33,126 nt of DNA from UBA3792 sp946185305. Lineage in GTDB: Bacteria; Bacillota; Clostridia; Christensenellales; CAG-138. Positions 1 through 8,605 of this stretch are shown in pieces. The stretch spans positions 1 through 33,126 of the forward strand of contig CAMHJE010000008.1 of the NCBI GenBank assembly GCA_946185305.1, written 5' to 3'. The translations under genes were made by a program, and so were the position numbers. How positions within the stretch are numbered: position 1 is the first letter of the stretch; each line of letters starts with the position of its first letter. The notes under the pieces were generated by a model that did no database searches, was not told the origin of the DNA, and worked only from the letters and a program-made list of their open reading frames with translations.

Positions 1-27
1 TTTAATTTTTTTTGTAAGGAGGAGATT

Positions 28-1812
28 ATGAAGAAAGCAATTATACGAATAGTCGCTATACTACTTTTTTTCTTTCTTATAGCTTCAGTTGCAATTGCAG
101 ATAATGACAACACTTACTATATCAAAGAGATAAACCTTACAGTCACGGTACCAAAAGGGTTTATTGCTTTTACACGAGAGATAAAAGCGGATGATCCGAA
201 TCTTGAAAAGTATGGTCTTACTAAAGATTTATTGCTGTCTGTAATGAAAGAGCAGCATACATACATTGAGATCCTTTCGAATGATGGGTTTACAGAAATG
301 TATGTAACAATGATGGAGAATAGCCGCATCACAGATTTTTCACACCAGAGTGATTCAGAACTCAAAAAAACAATAAATGAAACGCTGCCACAATACACTC
401 AAATGGGTATTTCTGTGACGAAATATGAGATTTATAAGCATGCTCAAACAAAATTTATTAAACTGTATGCGACTCATACGGTAAATGGATCGACTGTGTA
501 TACGCGTCAATACTCAACAGTTTATGACGGCAGCACTTACAATTTTACAATGCAATCCTACTCTGGAGAGATTTCAGACACTCAAGAAAATGCAATTCTA
601 TCTTTTGTAGATAGTGCCGTATTCGGAAGAATAGCACCTTATGCGTATACTGATTCAAAAACTGGATTAAAGTTTGTGGTTCCTGCTAATTGGACAGAAG
701 AGCCACTTTCAAAGCAAAGGAACACAATTGATGTAAAATTCGTATCGGAAGGATCCAATTTTGCCGAGATTATGTATGGAAGTATTGATATGTGGAGTGA
801 AATGTCTGAATCAGACAAAGCAGGAATGGATAGATCGAATGTTAACAATTCTTTTTTTTCTTTGGAAGATATAAAGAATATTATGACAGAAGATAATGCC
901 AATGGAAGTGATTCATCCCCTATTAGTGATGTAAAAAAGGTTACTTATGGCAACATTGAGTATTATTGCATAGAGACAAGCATGAAAACATTTGGTATTA
1001 CTATCCCTAGGATTATATTGATGCATATTGATAACGGATATATTTATCTATTTCAGTTTTATGGAGAAAGTAATAGTAAAAACTATATGGATTTTGAGAG
1101 CTTGCTAAAGGACGCTGATTATCCAAAACAACAAACAAGAGCTAGTGAAAGCGTGGTTTCAAATCATACATATAAACCAACAGTCGAGCCGAAGACAACA
1201 AATAAACCTATGGCTAATGCAAATAAAACACCTAGTATCGGCTCAGATTATTCCTCCGACATTTCATCAGATCGGACAAGTAATAATACGGAGATAAAAT
1301 GGGCAACGATAATTGGGATTGCTATTTGGGCACTAATTCCTAGTTTTATAGCAAAGAAAAAAGGGAGATCTTTTTTCGGCTATTATTTTCTCAGCTTCCT
1401 GATAACACCTCTAGCGACAACGATTATTACAATCTGTCAAAAAGATAGAAATAAAGTGAATGAAGGTAATCCTGTTAATAGTGACACTAAGATAGAACAA
1501 GATCGACAACAAATAGAATTAGAAGAAAACAATAGCGGTGAAATTGATGAAGACATGAAAGAGTCTGTAAAAAATAATTACGTTGGCATCTCCGAGATCG
1601 CAACAGATAACTATACAGAAGAAACAACAGTTGAATCTAAAAATGAGAATCATGATGATAGAATCAAGATTGATACCATGGATTCTATTGCGTCCGGTAT
1701 GCAAAAGCCTGAAATAGAGAAAGAAACAGTTTTGCGTTTTTGCAGATATTGCGGGTTTAAGTTGCTTGAAAATAGTGAGTATTGCAGTCAATGCGGGAAA
1801 AAGGTTCAGTAG
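28..1812 (+). CDS. Uncharacterised membrane protein with duplicated extracytoplasmic domain and C-terminal zinc ribbon
   Basis: The 594-aa product starts with a signal peptide or N-terminal anchor (residues 1-25, hydrophobic run after MKKAIIR). Residues 27-390 would lie outside the cell and seem to hold two copies of one domain: LTVTVPKGF near residue 37 and LKFVVPANW near residue 213 open similar blocks of about 175 residues. A Ser/Thr/Asn-rich linker follows, then two membrane helices (about 425-442 and 448-472) around a KKKGRSFFGYYF turn, an acidic tail, and a zinc ribbon with C572, C575, C586 and C589. The start has a strong SD (AAGGAGGAG). The gene is strikingly AT-rich, with AAA/ATT/TTA-type codons, unlike every other gene here, which suggests recent acquisition. 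The promoter lies outside the window. I do not recognise a function; the layout would fit a surface sensor with a cytosolic zinc-ribbon tail, but that is only inference. Confidence 0.8.
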   Translation: MKKAIIRIVAILLFFFLIASVAIADNDNTYYIKEINLTVTVPKGFIAFTREIKADDPNLEKYGLTKDLLLSVMKEQHTYIEILSNDGFTEMYVTMMENSRITDFSHQSDSELKKTINETLPQYTQMGISVTKYEIYKHAQTKFIKLYATHTVNGSTVYTRQYSTVYDGSTYNFTMQSYSGEISDTQENAILSFVDSAVFGRIAPYAYTDSKTGLKFVVPANWTEEPLSKQRNTIDVKFVSEGSNFAEIMYGSIDMWSEMSESDKAGMDRSNVNNSFFSLEDIKNIMTEDNANGSDSSPISDVKKVTYGNIEYYCIETSMKTFGITIPRIILMHIDNGYIYLFQFYGESNSKNYMDFESLLKDADYPKQQTRASESVVSNHTYKPTVEPKTTNKPMANANKTPSIGSDYSSDISSDRTSNNTEIKWATIIGIAIWALIPSFIAKKKGRSFFGYYFLSFLITPLATTIITICQKDRNKVNEGNPVNSDTKIEQDRQQIELEENNSGEIDEDMKESVKNNYVGISEIATDNYTEETTVESKNENHDDRIKIDTMDSIASGMQKPEIEKETVLRFCRYCGFKLLENSEYCSQCGKKVQ

Positions 1813-1831
1813 TATAATCTCTAATTCTAGG

Positions 1832-1869
1832 CGAGCGTTCACAACGGATGTTGCGGACGCTCGTTTTTT
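1832..1869 (+). terminator. Rho-independent terminator of the AT-rich membrane-protein gene
   Basis: CGAGCGT (1832-1838) pairs with ACGCTCG (1857-1863). Inside it CAAC (1842-1845) pairs with GTTG (1850-1853), and six T follow (1864-1869). It separates this gene from the GH2 operon. Confidence 0.75.
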
Positions 1870-1923
1870 GTGTTTTACTTCATTCCCTGCATCAAAGCCC
1901 CCCTTTCCCCACAAAGTCCCCTC

Positions 1924-1952
1924 TTGCCGAGCACGGCGGGGTATGGTATACT
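1924..1952 (+). promoter_or_regulatory. Sigma-A promoter of the GH2/GPH operon
   Basis: TTGCCG (1924-1929), a 17-bp spacer and TATACT (1947-1952), about 50 bases before the chosen GH2 start. The -35 overlaps a small inverted repeat, GCCG-AGCA-CGGC (1926-1937), which is too short to call an operator. Confidence 0.65.
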
Positions 1953-2004
1953 GTGCGTAAAGAAAATGCAAAACTCCGCTTTGTCGGCGGGGAAGGGAGA
2001 CAGA

Positions 2005-4347
2005 ATGAGAAGTCTTTCGGGAGGATGGGAATTTTCACCGAATTGGGACGACGCTTTTTTGCGCGGCGACGGACAGTTCCCGGTCGTGCGGCTGCCGCAT
2101 AATGTCAAGGAGCTGCCGCTGCACTATGCGTCGCCTGCCGATTATGAAATGGTCTGCGGGTATCGACGCACGATCTTCATTCCGACGGAAAAGCACGGGA
2201 AACGCCTGTTCCTCCGTTTTGAAGGCGCGGCGCACATTGCGACGGTCTACGTCAACGGCACGGAGATCGGCTCGCACCGCTGCGGCTATACGGGCTTTGC
2301 TTTGGAAATCACCGAGCATGTCCGCTACGGCGGCGACAATCTGATTGCCGTTAAGCTCGACTGCACCGAAAACGGCGAGATCCCGCCGTTCGGCTATGTG
2401 ATCGACTATCTGACCTACGGCGGCCTCTATCGGGAGGCGTGGCTCGACGTGCGCAACCGCACCTATCTGGCCGATGTATTTGTGCACACGCCCGATCTGA
2501 AAACCGCCAAGGTCGCCTGCACGGTGGACGGCCCCGACGCCGTGCGCATCCGCGTCCGCATCATCGACGCGAACGGCCAATGCCATGCCGAATCCATGAA
2601 CGGTGAGCGTACGCATATCCTGCCCGTGTCCGAGGCGAAGCCGTGGTCGCCCGAAACGCCGAACCTCTACACCGCCGAGGTCTCTTTGCTCGGCGAGGGG
2701 GATGTGACGCTCGATCAGACGACCGTTTCGTTCGGCTTCCGCACCGCGGAGTTCAAGGCCGACGGGCTGTATCTGAACGGCGAAAAATACTTCCTGCGCG
2801 GCCTTGACCGCCATCAATGCTATCCGTATATCGGCTATGCGGCGACCAAGAGCCTGCAGGCCGAGGATGCGCGCATCTTAAAGGAGGAGCTGGCCTGCAA
2901 CGCGGTTCGCACCTCGCATTATCCGCAAAGCCGTCACTTCTTCGACGCGTGCGACCGGCTCGGCCTTTGCGTATTCACCGAGATCCCCGGCTGGCAGCAC
3001 ATCGGCGACGAAGCATGGCAGCAGCAGTCAATCGAGAACGTGCGCGACATGATCACGGAGAACCGCAACCATCCGTCGGTCGTGCTGTGGGGCGTTCGCA
3101 TCAACGAGAGTCAGGACTGTGACGAGCTGTATAAAAAGACGAACGCGCTCGCGCATGAGCTTGACCCTTCGCGGCAGACCTCCGGCGTGCGGTACTTTGC
3201 CAAGAGCCATCTTTGGGAGGACGTATACGCGTATAACGACTTTACGCCGTTCGATCCGGAAAAGCCGATCCAGAAGAAAAAAGACATTACGCCCGATATG
3301 AACAAGGGCTTTTTGATCTCCGAGCACGACGGGCACATGTTCCCGACCAAGCCGTTCGATCCGTGGGAAAAGCGCCAGTCGCAGACGCTGCGGCACGCGC
3401 ACGTGCTGAACGCGGCGATGGCGTCCGGCGAGCACGCGGGCTGCTTCGGCTGGTGCATGTTCGACTATGCGACGCACAAGGACTTCGGCTCCGGCGACCG
3501 CATCTGCTATCACGGCGTACTGGACGCGTTCCGCAATCCGAAGCTCGCCGCCGCGGCCTACGCAAGCCAAGGGGACGAAAAGCCGTTCCTGGAGGTCACA
3601 ACGCCGATGGACGCGGGCGACTATGCCGCCGCGCAGATCGGCCCGATGTATGCGTTCACGAACGCCGACACCGTTGTGCTGTATAAGAATGACAAGCTCG
3701 TGACCGAGTTTAAGCCGCTGCCGTGGACTGGCCTAAAGCATCCGCCGATGCTGATCGACGATATCGTGGGGCATCTGCTCGAAAGCGAGGAGGGCCTTGC
3801 GGGCAAGAAGGCGGCGGCCCTGCACGACATACTGGTGCTTGCGGCTAAGTGCGGCGGCATGGATAAGCTGCCCGCGAGTGAGAAGGCCAAGCTCGGCCTC
3901 ACGCTTGTGCGCTGCGGCTTAAAGCCCGACGACGGCAACCGGCTGTACGGCAAGTACATCGGCAACTGGGGCGGCGAGTCCGTGCGCTGGCGCTTTGACG
4001 CCGTGAAAAACGGCGAGGTCGTTGCGTCCGTTACCAAGACGCCGAACGCGAATCTGCACCTTGCGGTCACGCCGAGCGCGACGACGCTTTGCGAGGGCGA
4101 TACTTACGATATGGCGTCGATCCGCGTGCGGATCGTCGATGAAAACGGCAACCTGACGCCGTATGCGCAGCTGCCGGTCACGTTCAGGGTCGAGGGCGAT
4201 CTGGAGCTGATGGGGCCTGCGGCCGCCACGCTGGAGGGCGGCAGCACGGGCGCGTATGTGCGAACCTTGGGCAAGCCGGGCGAAGCGGCGCTGACCGTGC
4301 AATGCGGGAATCTTCCGGATGTAACGATCCGGTTCACGATCAAATAA
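2005..4347 (+). CDS. Glycoside hydrolase family 2 (probable cytosolic beta-galactosidase-type enzyme)
   Basis: The 780-aa protein has the GH2 order: jelly-roll sugar-binding domain (about 1-150), Ig-like domain (160-248), TIM barrel (about 255-520) and C-terminal Ig-like modules. The acid/base is E368 in WGVRINES, and the likely nucleophile is E440 in LISEHDGHM; the usual RTSHYP barrel motif is near 302-307. There is no signal peptide, so it should act on imported sugars. An upstream in-frame start at 1870 lies before the promoter, so I chose ATG 2005, which follows GGGAAGGGAG. The next gene, a GPH symporter, starts 18 bases downstream, which points to a sugar uptake and cleavage operon. Beta-galactosidase is the best guess; beta-glucuronidase or another GH2 specificity cannot be excluded by eye. 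Confidence 0.85.
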   Translation: MRSLSGGWEFSPNWDDAFLRGDGQFPVVRLPHNVKELPLHYASPADYEMVCGYRRTIFIPTEKHGKRLFLRFEGAAHIATVYVNGTEIGSHRCGYTGFALEITEHVRYGGDNLIAVKLDCTENGEIPPFGYVIDYLTYGGLYREAWLDVRNRTYLADVFVHTPDLKTAKVACTVDGPDAVRIRVRIIDANGQCHAESMNGERTHILPVSEAKPWSPETPNLYTAEVSLLGEGDVTLDQTTVSFGFRTAEFKADGLYLNGEKYFLRGLDRHQCYPYIGYAATKSLQAEDARILKEELACNAVRTSHYPQSRHFFDACDRLGLCVFTEIPGWQHIGDEAWQQQSIENVRDMITENRNHPSVVLWGVRINESQDCDELYKKTNALAHELDPSRQTSGVRYFAKSHLWEDVYAYNDFTPFDPEKPIQKKKDITPDMNKGFLISEHDGHMFPTKPFDPWEKRQSQTLRHAHVLNAAMASGEHAGCFGWCMFDYATHKDFGSGDRICYHGVLDAFRNPKLAAAAYASQGDEKPFLEVTTPMDAGDYAAAQIGPMYAFTNADTVVLYKNDKLVTEFKPLPWTGLKHPPMLIDDIVGHLLESEEGLAGKKAAALHDILVLAAKCGGMDKLPASEKAKLGLTLVRCGLKPDDGNRLYGKYIGNWGGESVRWRFDAVKNGEVVASVTKTPNANLHLAVTPSATTLCEGDTYDMASIRVRIVDENGNLTPYAQLPVTFRVEGDLELMGPAAATLEGGSTGAYVRTLGKPGEAALTVQCGNLPDVTIRFTIK

Positions 4348-4365
4348 GACAAGGGGAAGGAAAAC

Positions 4366-5850
4366 ATGGAAGACAAGAAAGTACAAAAGAGGAACCTATG
4401 GTTCTTCCCACTCGGCACCGTAGGTCGGGATATGGTGTATAACCTGATCAACAGCTATCTTTTGACGTTCGTGATGCTGACCCGGCACCTCGATCCGGCA
4501 CAGCTCGGCGCGATCACGGCGATCATGATTGCGGCGCGTATCTTCGACGCGCTGAACGATCCGCTGATGGGCAACATCATCGAGCGCACCCGCACCAAAT
4601 GGGGCAAGTTCAAGCCGTGGCTTGTGATTGGTATTCTCACGACCTCGATCGTGATCTACCTCACGTTCAACATCCCGCTGCAGGGCTGGCCGTTCGTCGT
4701 GTTCTTCGGCATCATGTACTTTGCGTACAGCATTACCTACACGATGCACGACATCTCCTACTGGGGCATGGTTCCGGCGCTCAGCTCCGACCCGGATATG
4801 CGTAACGCCTACACGTCCCGCGCAAACCTGTTTGCGGGTATCGGCGGCACGCTCGCCGTCGCCTTGATCCCGATGCTCACCGCCGGCTCCAACGCCATCG
4901 GCGGCAGCGCCGTCACGGCTTACGGTGTGATCGCCCTGCTGTTTGCAATCATCGCGCCCGCGTTCCTCTGCTTCACCGTCTTCGGCGTCAAGGAGCAGCG
5001 CACGTACTCCAACGAGCCGGTTCCACCGGTCAGCTTTAAGAAGATCTGGAACACGATCACCGGCAACGATCAGCTCCTTTGGGTCGCCTTGGCGTTCATC
5101 ATTCAGCAGATCGGCAACGGCATCATCCTTTCCGGCATCGGCTCGATGTATATTTACTTCGACTTTGGGTATGAGGGCGGCTACTTTACGCTGTTCCAGA
5201 TGCTCGGCATGATCGTCACCGCGTTCCTGATGATTTTCTATCCGGCCATCTCCAAGAAGCTGCAAAGAAAGAAGCTCTTAAACCTTCTCATGATCATTGC
5301 GGCGGTCGGCTACGGGATCATGCTGATCGGCGGTTTGTTCCTTTCGAGCGCGACTGCGGCGGTCGTCAAGTTCGCCTTGATCACGTTCGGCTATATGCTC
5401 GCCAACTTCGGTCAGTACGGCTTCTATCTTATCATGATGATCTCCATTATGAACACCGTCGAGTACAACGAGTATAAGAACGGTACCCGCGATGAGGGCA
5501 TCATCTCCTCGCTGCGTCCGTTCATCACCAAGCTCGCCTCCGCCATCTATGCGGCGATTGCGACCGGCACGTTCCTCGTCTGCGGCGTTATCAACTATAC
5601 GAACGAGATCTCCGACCTCGAGCGCGCCGCCTCTGCGGGCGAGATCACCGAGGCCGCCAAGATCGCCGAGATCGGCAATGTCCTGTCCAACGTTACCCAC
5701 GGCGAGACGCTCGGCCTGCTGCTGTGCATGGTCATTCCGTCCTGCCTGCTGATGTTCATTGCGTTCCTGCTCTATAAGAAGTTCTACACCCTCGACGAGC
5801 CGGAATACGACCGCATCTGCAAGGAGCTGGCCAAGCGCAACGGCAAGTAA
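4366..5850 (+). CDS. GPH-family sugar:cation symporter (MFS superfamily)
   Basis: The 494-aa membrane protein has about 12 predicted helices and the glycoside-pentoside-hexuronide signature: DALNDPLMG at residues 61-69, followed by RTKWGKFKPW at 76-85. This family (MelB, LacS, XynB/YicJ types) couples uptake of galactosides, pentosides or glucuronides to H+ or Na+. No C-terminal IIA-like domain is present, so it is not a LacS-type regulated fusion; the end (LDEPEYDRICKELAKR) is typical of the family. It sits 18 bases after the GH2 gene with SD AAGGGGAAGG and shares its promoter. The transported sugar is probably the GH2 substrate, which is inferred from the pairing. Confidence 0.9.
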   Translation: MEDKKVQKRNLWFFPLGTVGRDMVYNLINSYLLTFVMLTRHLDPAQLGAITAIMIAARIFDALNDPLMGNIIERTRTKWGKFKPWLVIGILTTSIVIYLTFNIPLQGWPFVVFFGIMYFAYSITYTMHDISYWGMVPALSSDPDMRNAYTSRANLFAGIGGTLAVALIPMLTAGSNAIGGSAVTAYGVIALLFAIIAPAFLCFTVFGVKEQRTYSNEPVPPVSFKKIWNTITGNDQLLWVALAFIIQQIGNGIILSGIGSMYIYFDFGYEGGYFTLFQMLGMIVTAFLMIFYPAISKKLQRKKLLNLLMIIAAVGYGIMLIGGLFLSSATAAVVKFALITFGYMLANFGQYGFYLIMMISIMNTVEYNEYKNGTRDEGIISSLRPFITKLASAIYAAIATGTFLVCGVINYTNEISDLERAASAGEITEAAKIAEIGNVLSNVTHGETLGLLLCMVIPSCLLMFIAFLLYKKFYTLDEPEYDRICKELAKRNGK

Positions 5851-5880
5851 GCGATAAAACCCGTCCCGAATACACATTCT

Positions 5881-5914
5881 AAAAGCGCCGCAACATACCT
5901 GCGGCGCTTTTGCG
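5881..5914 (+). terminator. Terminator of the GH2/GPH operon
   Basis: A perfect 11-bp stem, AAAAGCGCCGC (5881-5891) with GCGGCGCTTTT (5901-5911), and a 9-base loop. The T run is part of the stem and is followed by GCG. Confidence 0.8.
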
Positions 5915-5917
5915 TGA

Positions 5918-5946
5918 TTGACAGAACGCCGTATCGGGTGTATAAT
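5918..5946 (+). promoter_or_regulatory. Full-consensus sigma-A promoter of the copper ATPase gene
   Basis: TTGACA (5918-5923), a 17-bp spacer and TATAAT (5941-5946) match the sigma-A/sigma-70 consensus at all 12 positions. It begins a few bases after the upstream terminator and 82 bases before the ATG. Confidence 0.85.
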
Positions 5947-5950
5947 ACAC
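5938..5950. promoter_or_regulatory. Candidate operator: palindrome over the -10 box of the copper ATPase promoter
   Basis: GTGTAT-A-ATACAC is a perfect inverted repeat with 6-bp arms. It covers the whole TATAAT. A repressor bound here would block polymerase, which would fit a copper-responsive gene with such a strong promoter. It is not the canonical CopY box (TACANNTGTA) nor a clear CsoR site, and part of the symmetry comes from the -10 itself. Confidence 0.4.
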
Positions 5951-5999
5951 AAGCAAAACAGTAGGAATTAAATGCTTCAAACGGAAGGGATGGAACCGT

Positions 6000-8549
6000 A
6001 TGGAACAATATAACGTAACGGGCATGAGCTGCGCCGCGTGCGCCGCGCGGGTCGAGAAGGCCGTGAACGGCGTCGAGGGCGTGACGAGCTGCTCGGTCAG
6101 CCTGTTGACCAATTCGATGGGCGTGGAGGGGACGGCAAGCCCCGCCGCGATCATTGCCGCCGTCGAAAAGGCGGGCTACGGCGCGACGAAAAAGGGCGAG
6201 GCAAAGGCCGCGCCGTCTGCGGACGAGGACGCGCTGAAGGACCGCGAAACGCCGGTGCTGAAAAAACGGCTGATCGCGTCGGTCGTGCTGCTTATACCCT
6301 TGATGTATGTCTCGATGGGACACATGATGTGGGGCTGGCCGCTGCCGCGCTTCTTTGACGACAACCATGTAGCAATGGGGCTTGTGCAGATGCTCCTTGC
6401 CGCGGTCATTATGCTGATCAACAAAAAGTTCTTCATCAGCGGCTTCCGATCGCTGTGGCATCGCGCGCCGAACATGGATACCCTTGTGGCGCTCGGCTCC
6501 GGCGTGTCGTTTGTGTGGAGCGTCGGCGTGCTGTTTGCCATGACGCGCGCCACGGTTGACGGCGACCATGAGGCAGTCATGAAGCTGATGATGAGCTTCT
6601 ATTTCGAGTCCGCGGCGATGATCCTCACGCTGATCACGGTCGGCAAGATGCTGGAGGCGCGCTCCAAGGGCAAGACGACCGACGCACTGAAGGGACTGAT
6701 GAAGCTTGCGCCCAAGACGGCCGTGCTGCTGCGCGACGGCCAAGAAGTTGAGGTGCCGATTGAGTCGGTTGCGGCGGGGGATATCTTTGTTGTGCGCCCC
6801 GGCGAAAACATTCCGGTGGACGGCGTCGTTTTAGAGGGCTCGAGCGCGGTCAATGAGGCGGCGCTCACCGGCGAAAGCATCCCGGTCGATAAGGCTGTGG
6901 GCGATACGGTCTCGGCGGCGACGGTCAACCAGTCCGGCTATCTGAAGTGCCGCGCGACCCGCGTGGGCGAGGATACGACCCTGTCGCAGATCATCCGCAT
7001 GGTCAGCGACGCCGCGGCGACCAAGGCGCCGATCGCGAAGATCGCAGACAAGGTTTCGGGCGTGTTCGTCCCGGTCGTGATTTCGATTGCGGTTGTGACG
7101 CTGCTTGTGTGGCTGCTTGTCGGGCAGCAATTCGGCTATGCGCTCGCAAGGGGCATTTCGGTGCTTGTCATCAGCTGTCCGTGTGCGCTGGGGCTTGCTA
7201 CGCCGGTTGCGATCATGGTCGGCAACGGCGTCGGCGCGAAGAACGGCATCCTGTTCAAGACCGCCGTTTCGCTCGAGCAGGCGGGCAAGGTTGACGTTGT
7301 CGCGCTCGATAAGACCGGCACGATCACAAGCGGCGAACCGCAGGTGACGGACGTGATCCCGTTCGGCATGTCCGAGGTCGAGCTTTTGAAATTAGCGGCG
7401 TCCGTGGAGCAGCGCAGCGAGCATCCGCTTGCGAAGGCGATCAACACCTATGCGGACGCAAAGGGCGTGCTGTGCGAGCGGATTGCGGGCTTTCGCGCCT
7501 TGGTCGGCAACGGCGTTTCGGCAATGGTGCTGGGGCAGACCGTGATTGGCGGCAGCCTCCGTTTTATGGAAACGCAGACCGACGTGCCGGAGAATGTCAA
7601 GCGGCAGGCGGAGATGCTGTCCGACGACGGCAAAACGCCGCTGCTGTTTGCGCGTGACGGCGTATTGATCGGCATGATCGCGGTGGCGGATACGATGAAG
7701 GCCGACAGTTCGGCGGCGATCCAAGCCCTCCGGAACATGGGGATTCGCGTGGTTATGCTGACCGGCGACAATGAACGCACCGCGCGCGCCATCGGCAAGG
7801 CCGCAGGTGTGGATGAGGTGATCGCGGGCGTCCTGCCGGACGGCAAGGAAGCCGTGATCCGTGACCTCGCAAAGTACGGCAAGGTTGCGATGGTCGGCGA
7901 CGGCATCAACGACGCGCCTGCGCTGACCCGCGCGGATATCGGCATCGCCATCGGCGCCGGAACGGACGTTGCCATCGACGCAGCGGACGTGGTGCTGATG
8001 CATTCGCGTCTGTCCGACGTGCCTGCCGCGATCCGGCTGTCGAGGGCGACGCTGAAAAATATCTATGAAAATCTGTTCTGGGCGTTCATCTACAATATCA
8101 TCGGCATTCCGCTGGCCGCGGGTGTGTTCATTCCGCTGTTCGGGTGGGAGCTGAACCCGATGTTCGGCGCGGCCGCCATGAGCCTGTCGAGCTTCTGCGT
8201 CGTCACGAACGCGCTGCGGCTGAACCTGTTCAAGCTGCACGACGCCTCCCACGATCACCCGTGCCGCAAGCGCACGATACAGGAGGCGCCCGCCGCACCC
8301 GAAGCGCCTGCCGCGCCCGCCTGTGCGTGCGATACGCCCGCCGCGCTGACGCTCGATGTCAAGGGCATGATGTGCCCGCATTGTGAAGCGACCGTCAAAA
8401 AGGCGCTCGAAGCCCTGCCGTTCATCGAATCCGCCGCAGCCGATCACGAAGCGAACGCCGTGACGGTCACGCTGTCCGGCGATTTCGACGAAACGACGGT
8501 CAAAGCGGCCATCGAAAAAGCGGGATACGAATATAAAGGGGAAAAATAA
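6000..8549 (+). CDS. copA: Cu+-exporting P1B-type ATPase with N- and C-terminal metal-binding domains
   Basis: The 849-aa heavy-metal pump moves Cu+ (or Ag+) out of the cytosol at the cost of ATP. It has an N-terminal HMA domain (C11-AA-C14), membrane helices, the actuator TGES (290-293), the ion-path motif CPC (393-395), the phosphorylation motif DKTGT (D437), the P1B-specific SEHPLA (H475-P476), GDGIND (633-638), and, in the last helices, the YN and MxxSS motifs of Cu+-selective pumps. After the last helix come a His-containing linker (HDASHDHPCRKR), an Ala/Pro stretch and a second HMA domain with C792-PH-C795 near the C-terminus. Most CopA proteins carry these domains only at the N-terminus. 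The gene stands alone between two terminators; no CopZ, CsoR or CopY gene is in the window. The symbol rests on motifs. Confidence 0.92.
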   Translation: MEQYNVTGMSCAACAARVEKAVNGVEGVTSCSVSLLTNSMGVEGTASPAAIIAAVEKAGYGATKKGEAKAAPSADEDALKDRETPVLKKRLIASVVLLIPLMYVSMGHMMWGWPLPRFFDDNHVAMGLVQMLLAAVIMLINKKFFISGFRSLWHRAPNMDTLVALGSGVSFVWSVGVLFAMTRATVDGDHEAVMKLMMSFYFESAAMILTLITVGKMLEARSKGKTTDALKGLMKLAPKTAVLLRDGQEVEVPIESVAAGDIFVVRPGENIPVDGVVLEGSSAVNEAALTGESIPVDKAVGDTVSAATVNQSGYLKCRATRVGEDTTLSQIIRMVSDAAATKAPIAKIADKVSGVFVPVVISIAVVTLLVWLLVGQQFGYALARGISVLVISCPCALGLATPVAIMVGNGVGAKNGILFKTAVSLEQAGKVDVVALDKTGTITSGEPQVTDVIPFGMSEVELLKLAASVEQRSEHPLAKAINTYADAKGVLCERIAGFRALVGNGVSAMVLGQTVIGGSLRFMETQTDVPENVKRQAEMLSDDGKTPLLFARDGVLIGMIAVADTMKADSSAAIQALRNMGIRVVMLTGDNERTARAIGKAAGVDEVIAGVLPDGKEAVIRDLAKYGKVAMVGDGINDAPALTRADIGIAIGAGTDVAIDAADVVLMHSRLSDVPAAIRLSRATLKNIYENLFWAFIYNIIGIPLAAGVFIPLFGWELNPMFGAAAMSLSSFCVVTNALRLNLFKLHDASHDHPCRKRTIQEAPAAPEAPAAPACACDTPAALTLDVKGMMCPHCEATVKKALEALPFIESAAADHEANAVTVTLSGDFDETTVKAAIEKAGYEYKGEK

Positions 8550-8565
8550 GACGCAAAAATACAGC

Positions 8566-8593
8566 AGCCGCCCTCGCGTGAGGGCGGCTTTTG
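8566..8593. terminator. Bidirectional terminator between copA and the convergent Nudix gene
   Basis: A perfect 10-bp GC-rich stem (8566-8575 with 8580-8589), a GCGT tetraloop and TTTT on the plus strand. On the minus strand a T run follows a few bases later, so it may end the carboxylesterase operon too. Confidence 0.8.
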
Positions 8594-8605
8594 CCTATAA
8601 ACGGT

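Noticed and set aside
1813..1818. TATAAT just after the first gene as a promoter
   Set aside because: No -35 at a proper distance, and it lies before a terminator.
1519..1971. 150-aa open frame on the minus strand across the first terminator
   Set aside because: It spans the end of the AT-rich gene, its terminator and the GH2 promoter; no SD or domain.
1870..2004. Earlier start for the GH2 gene
   Set aside because: This region contains the promoter; ATG 2005 has a good SD and begins right at the conserved GH2 N-terminus.
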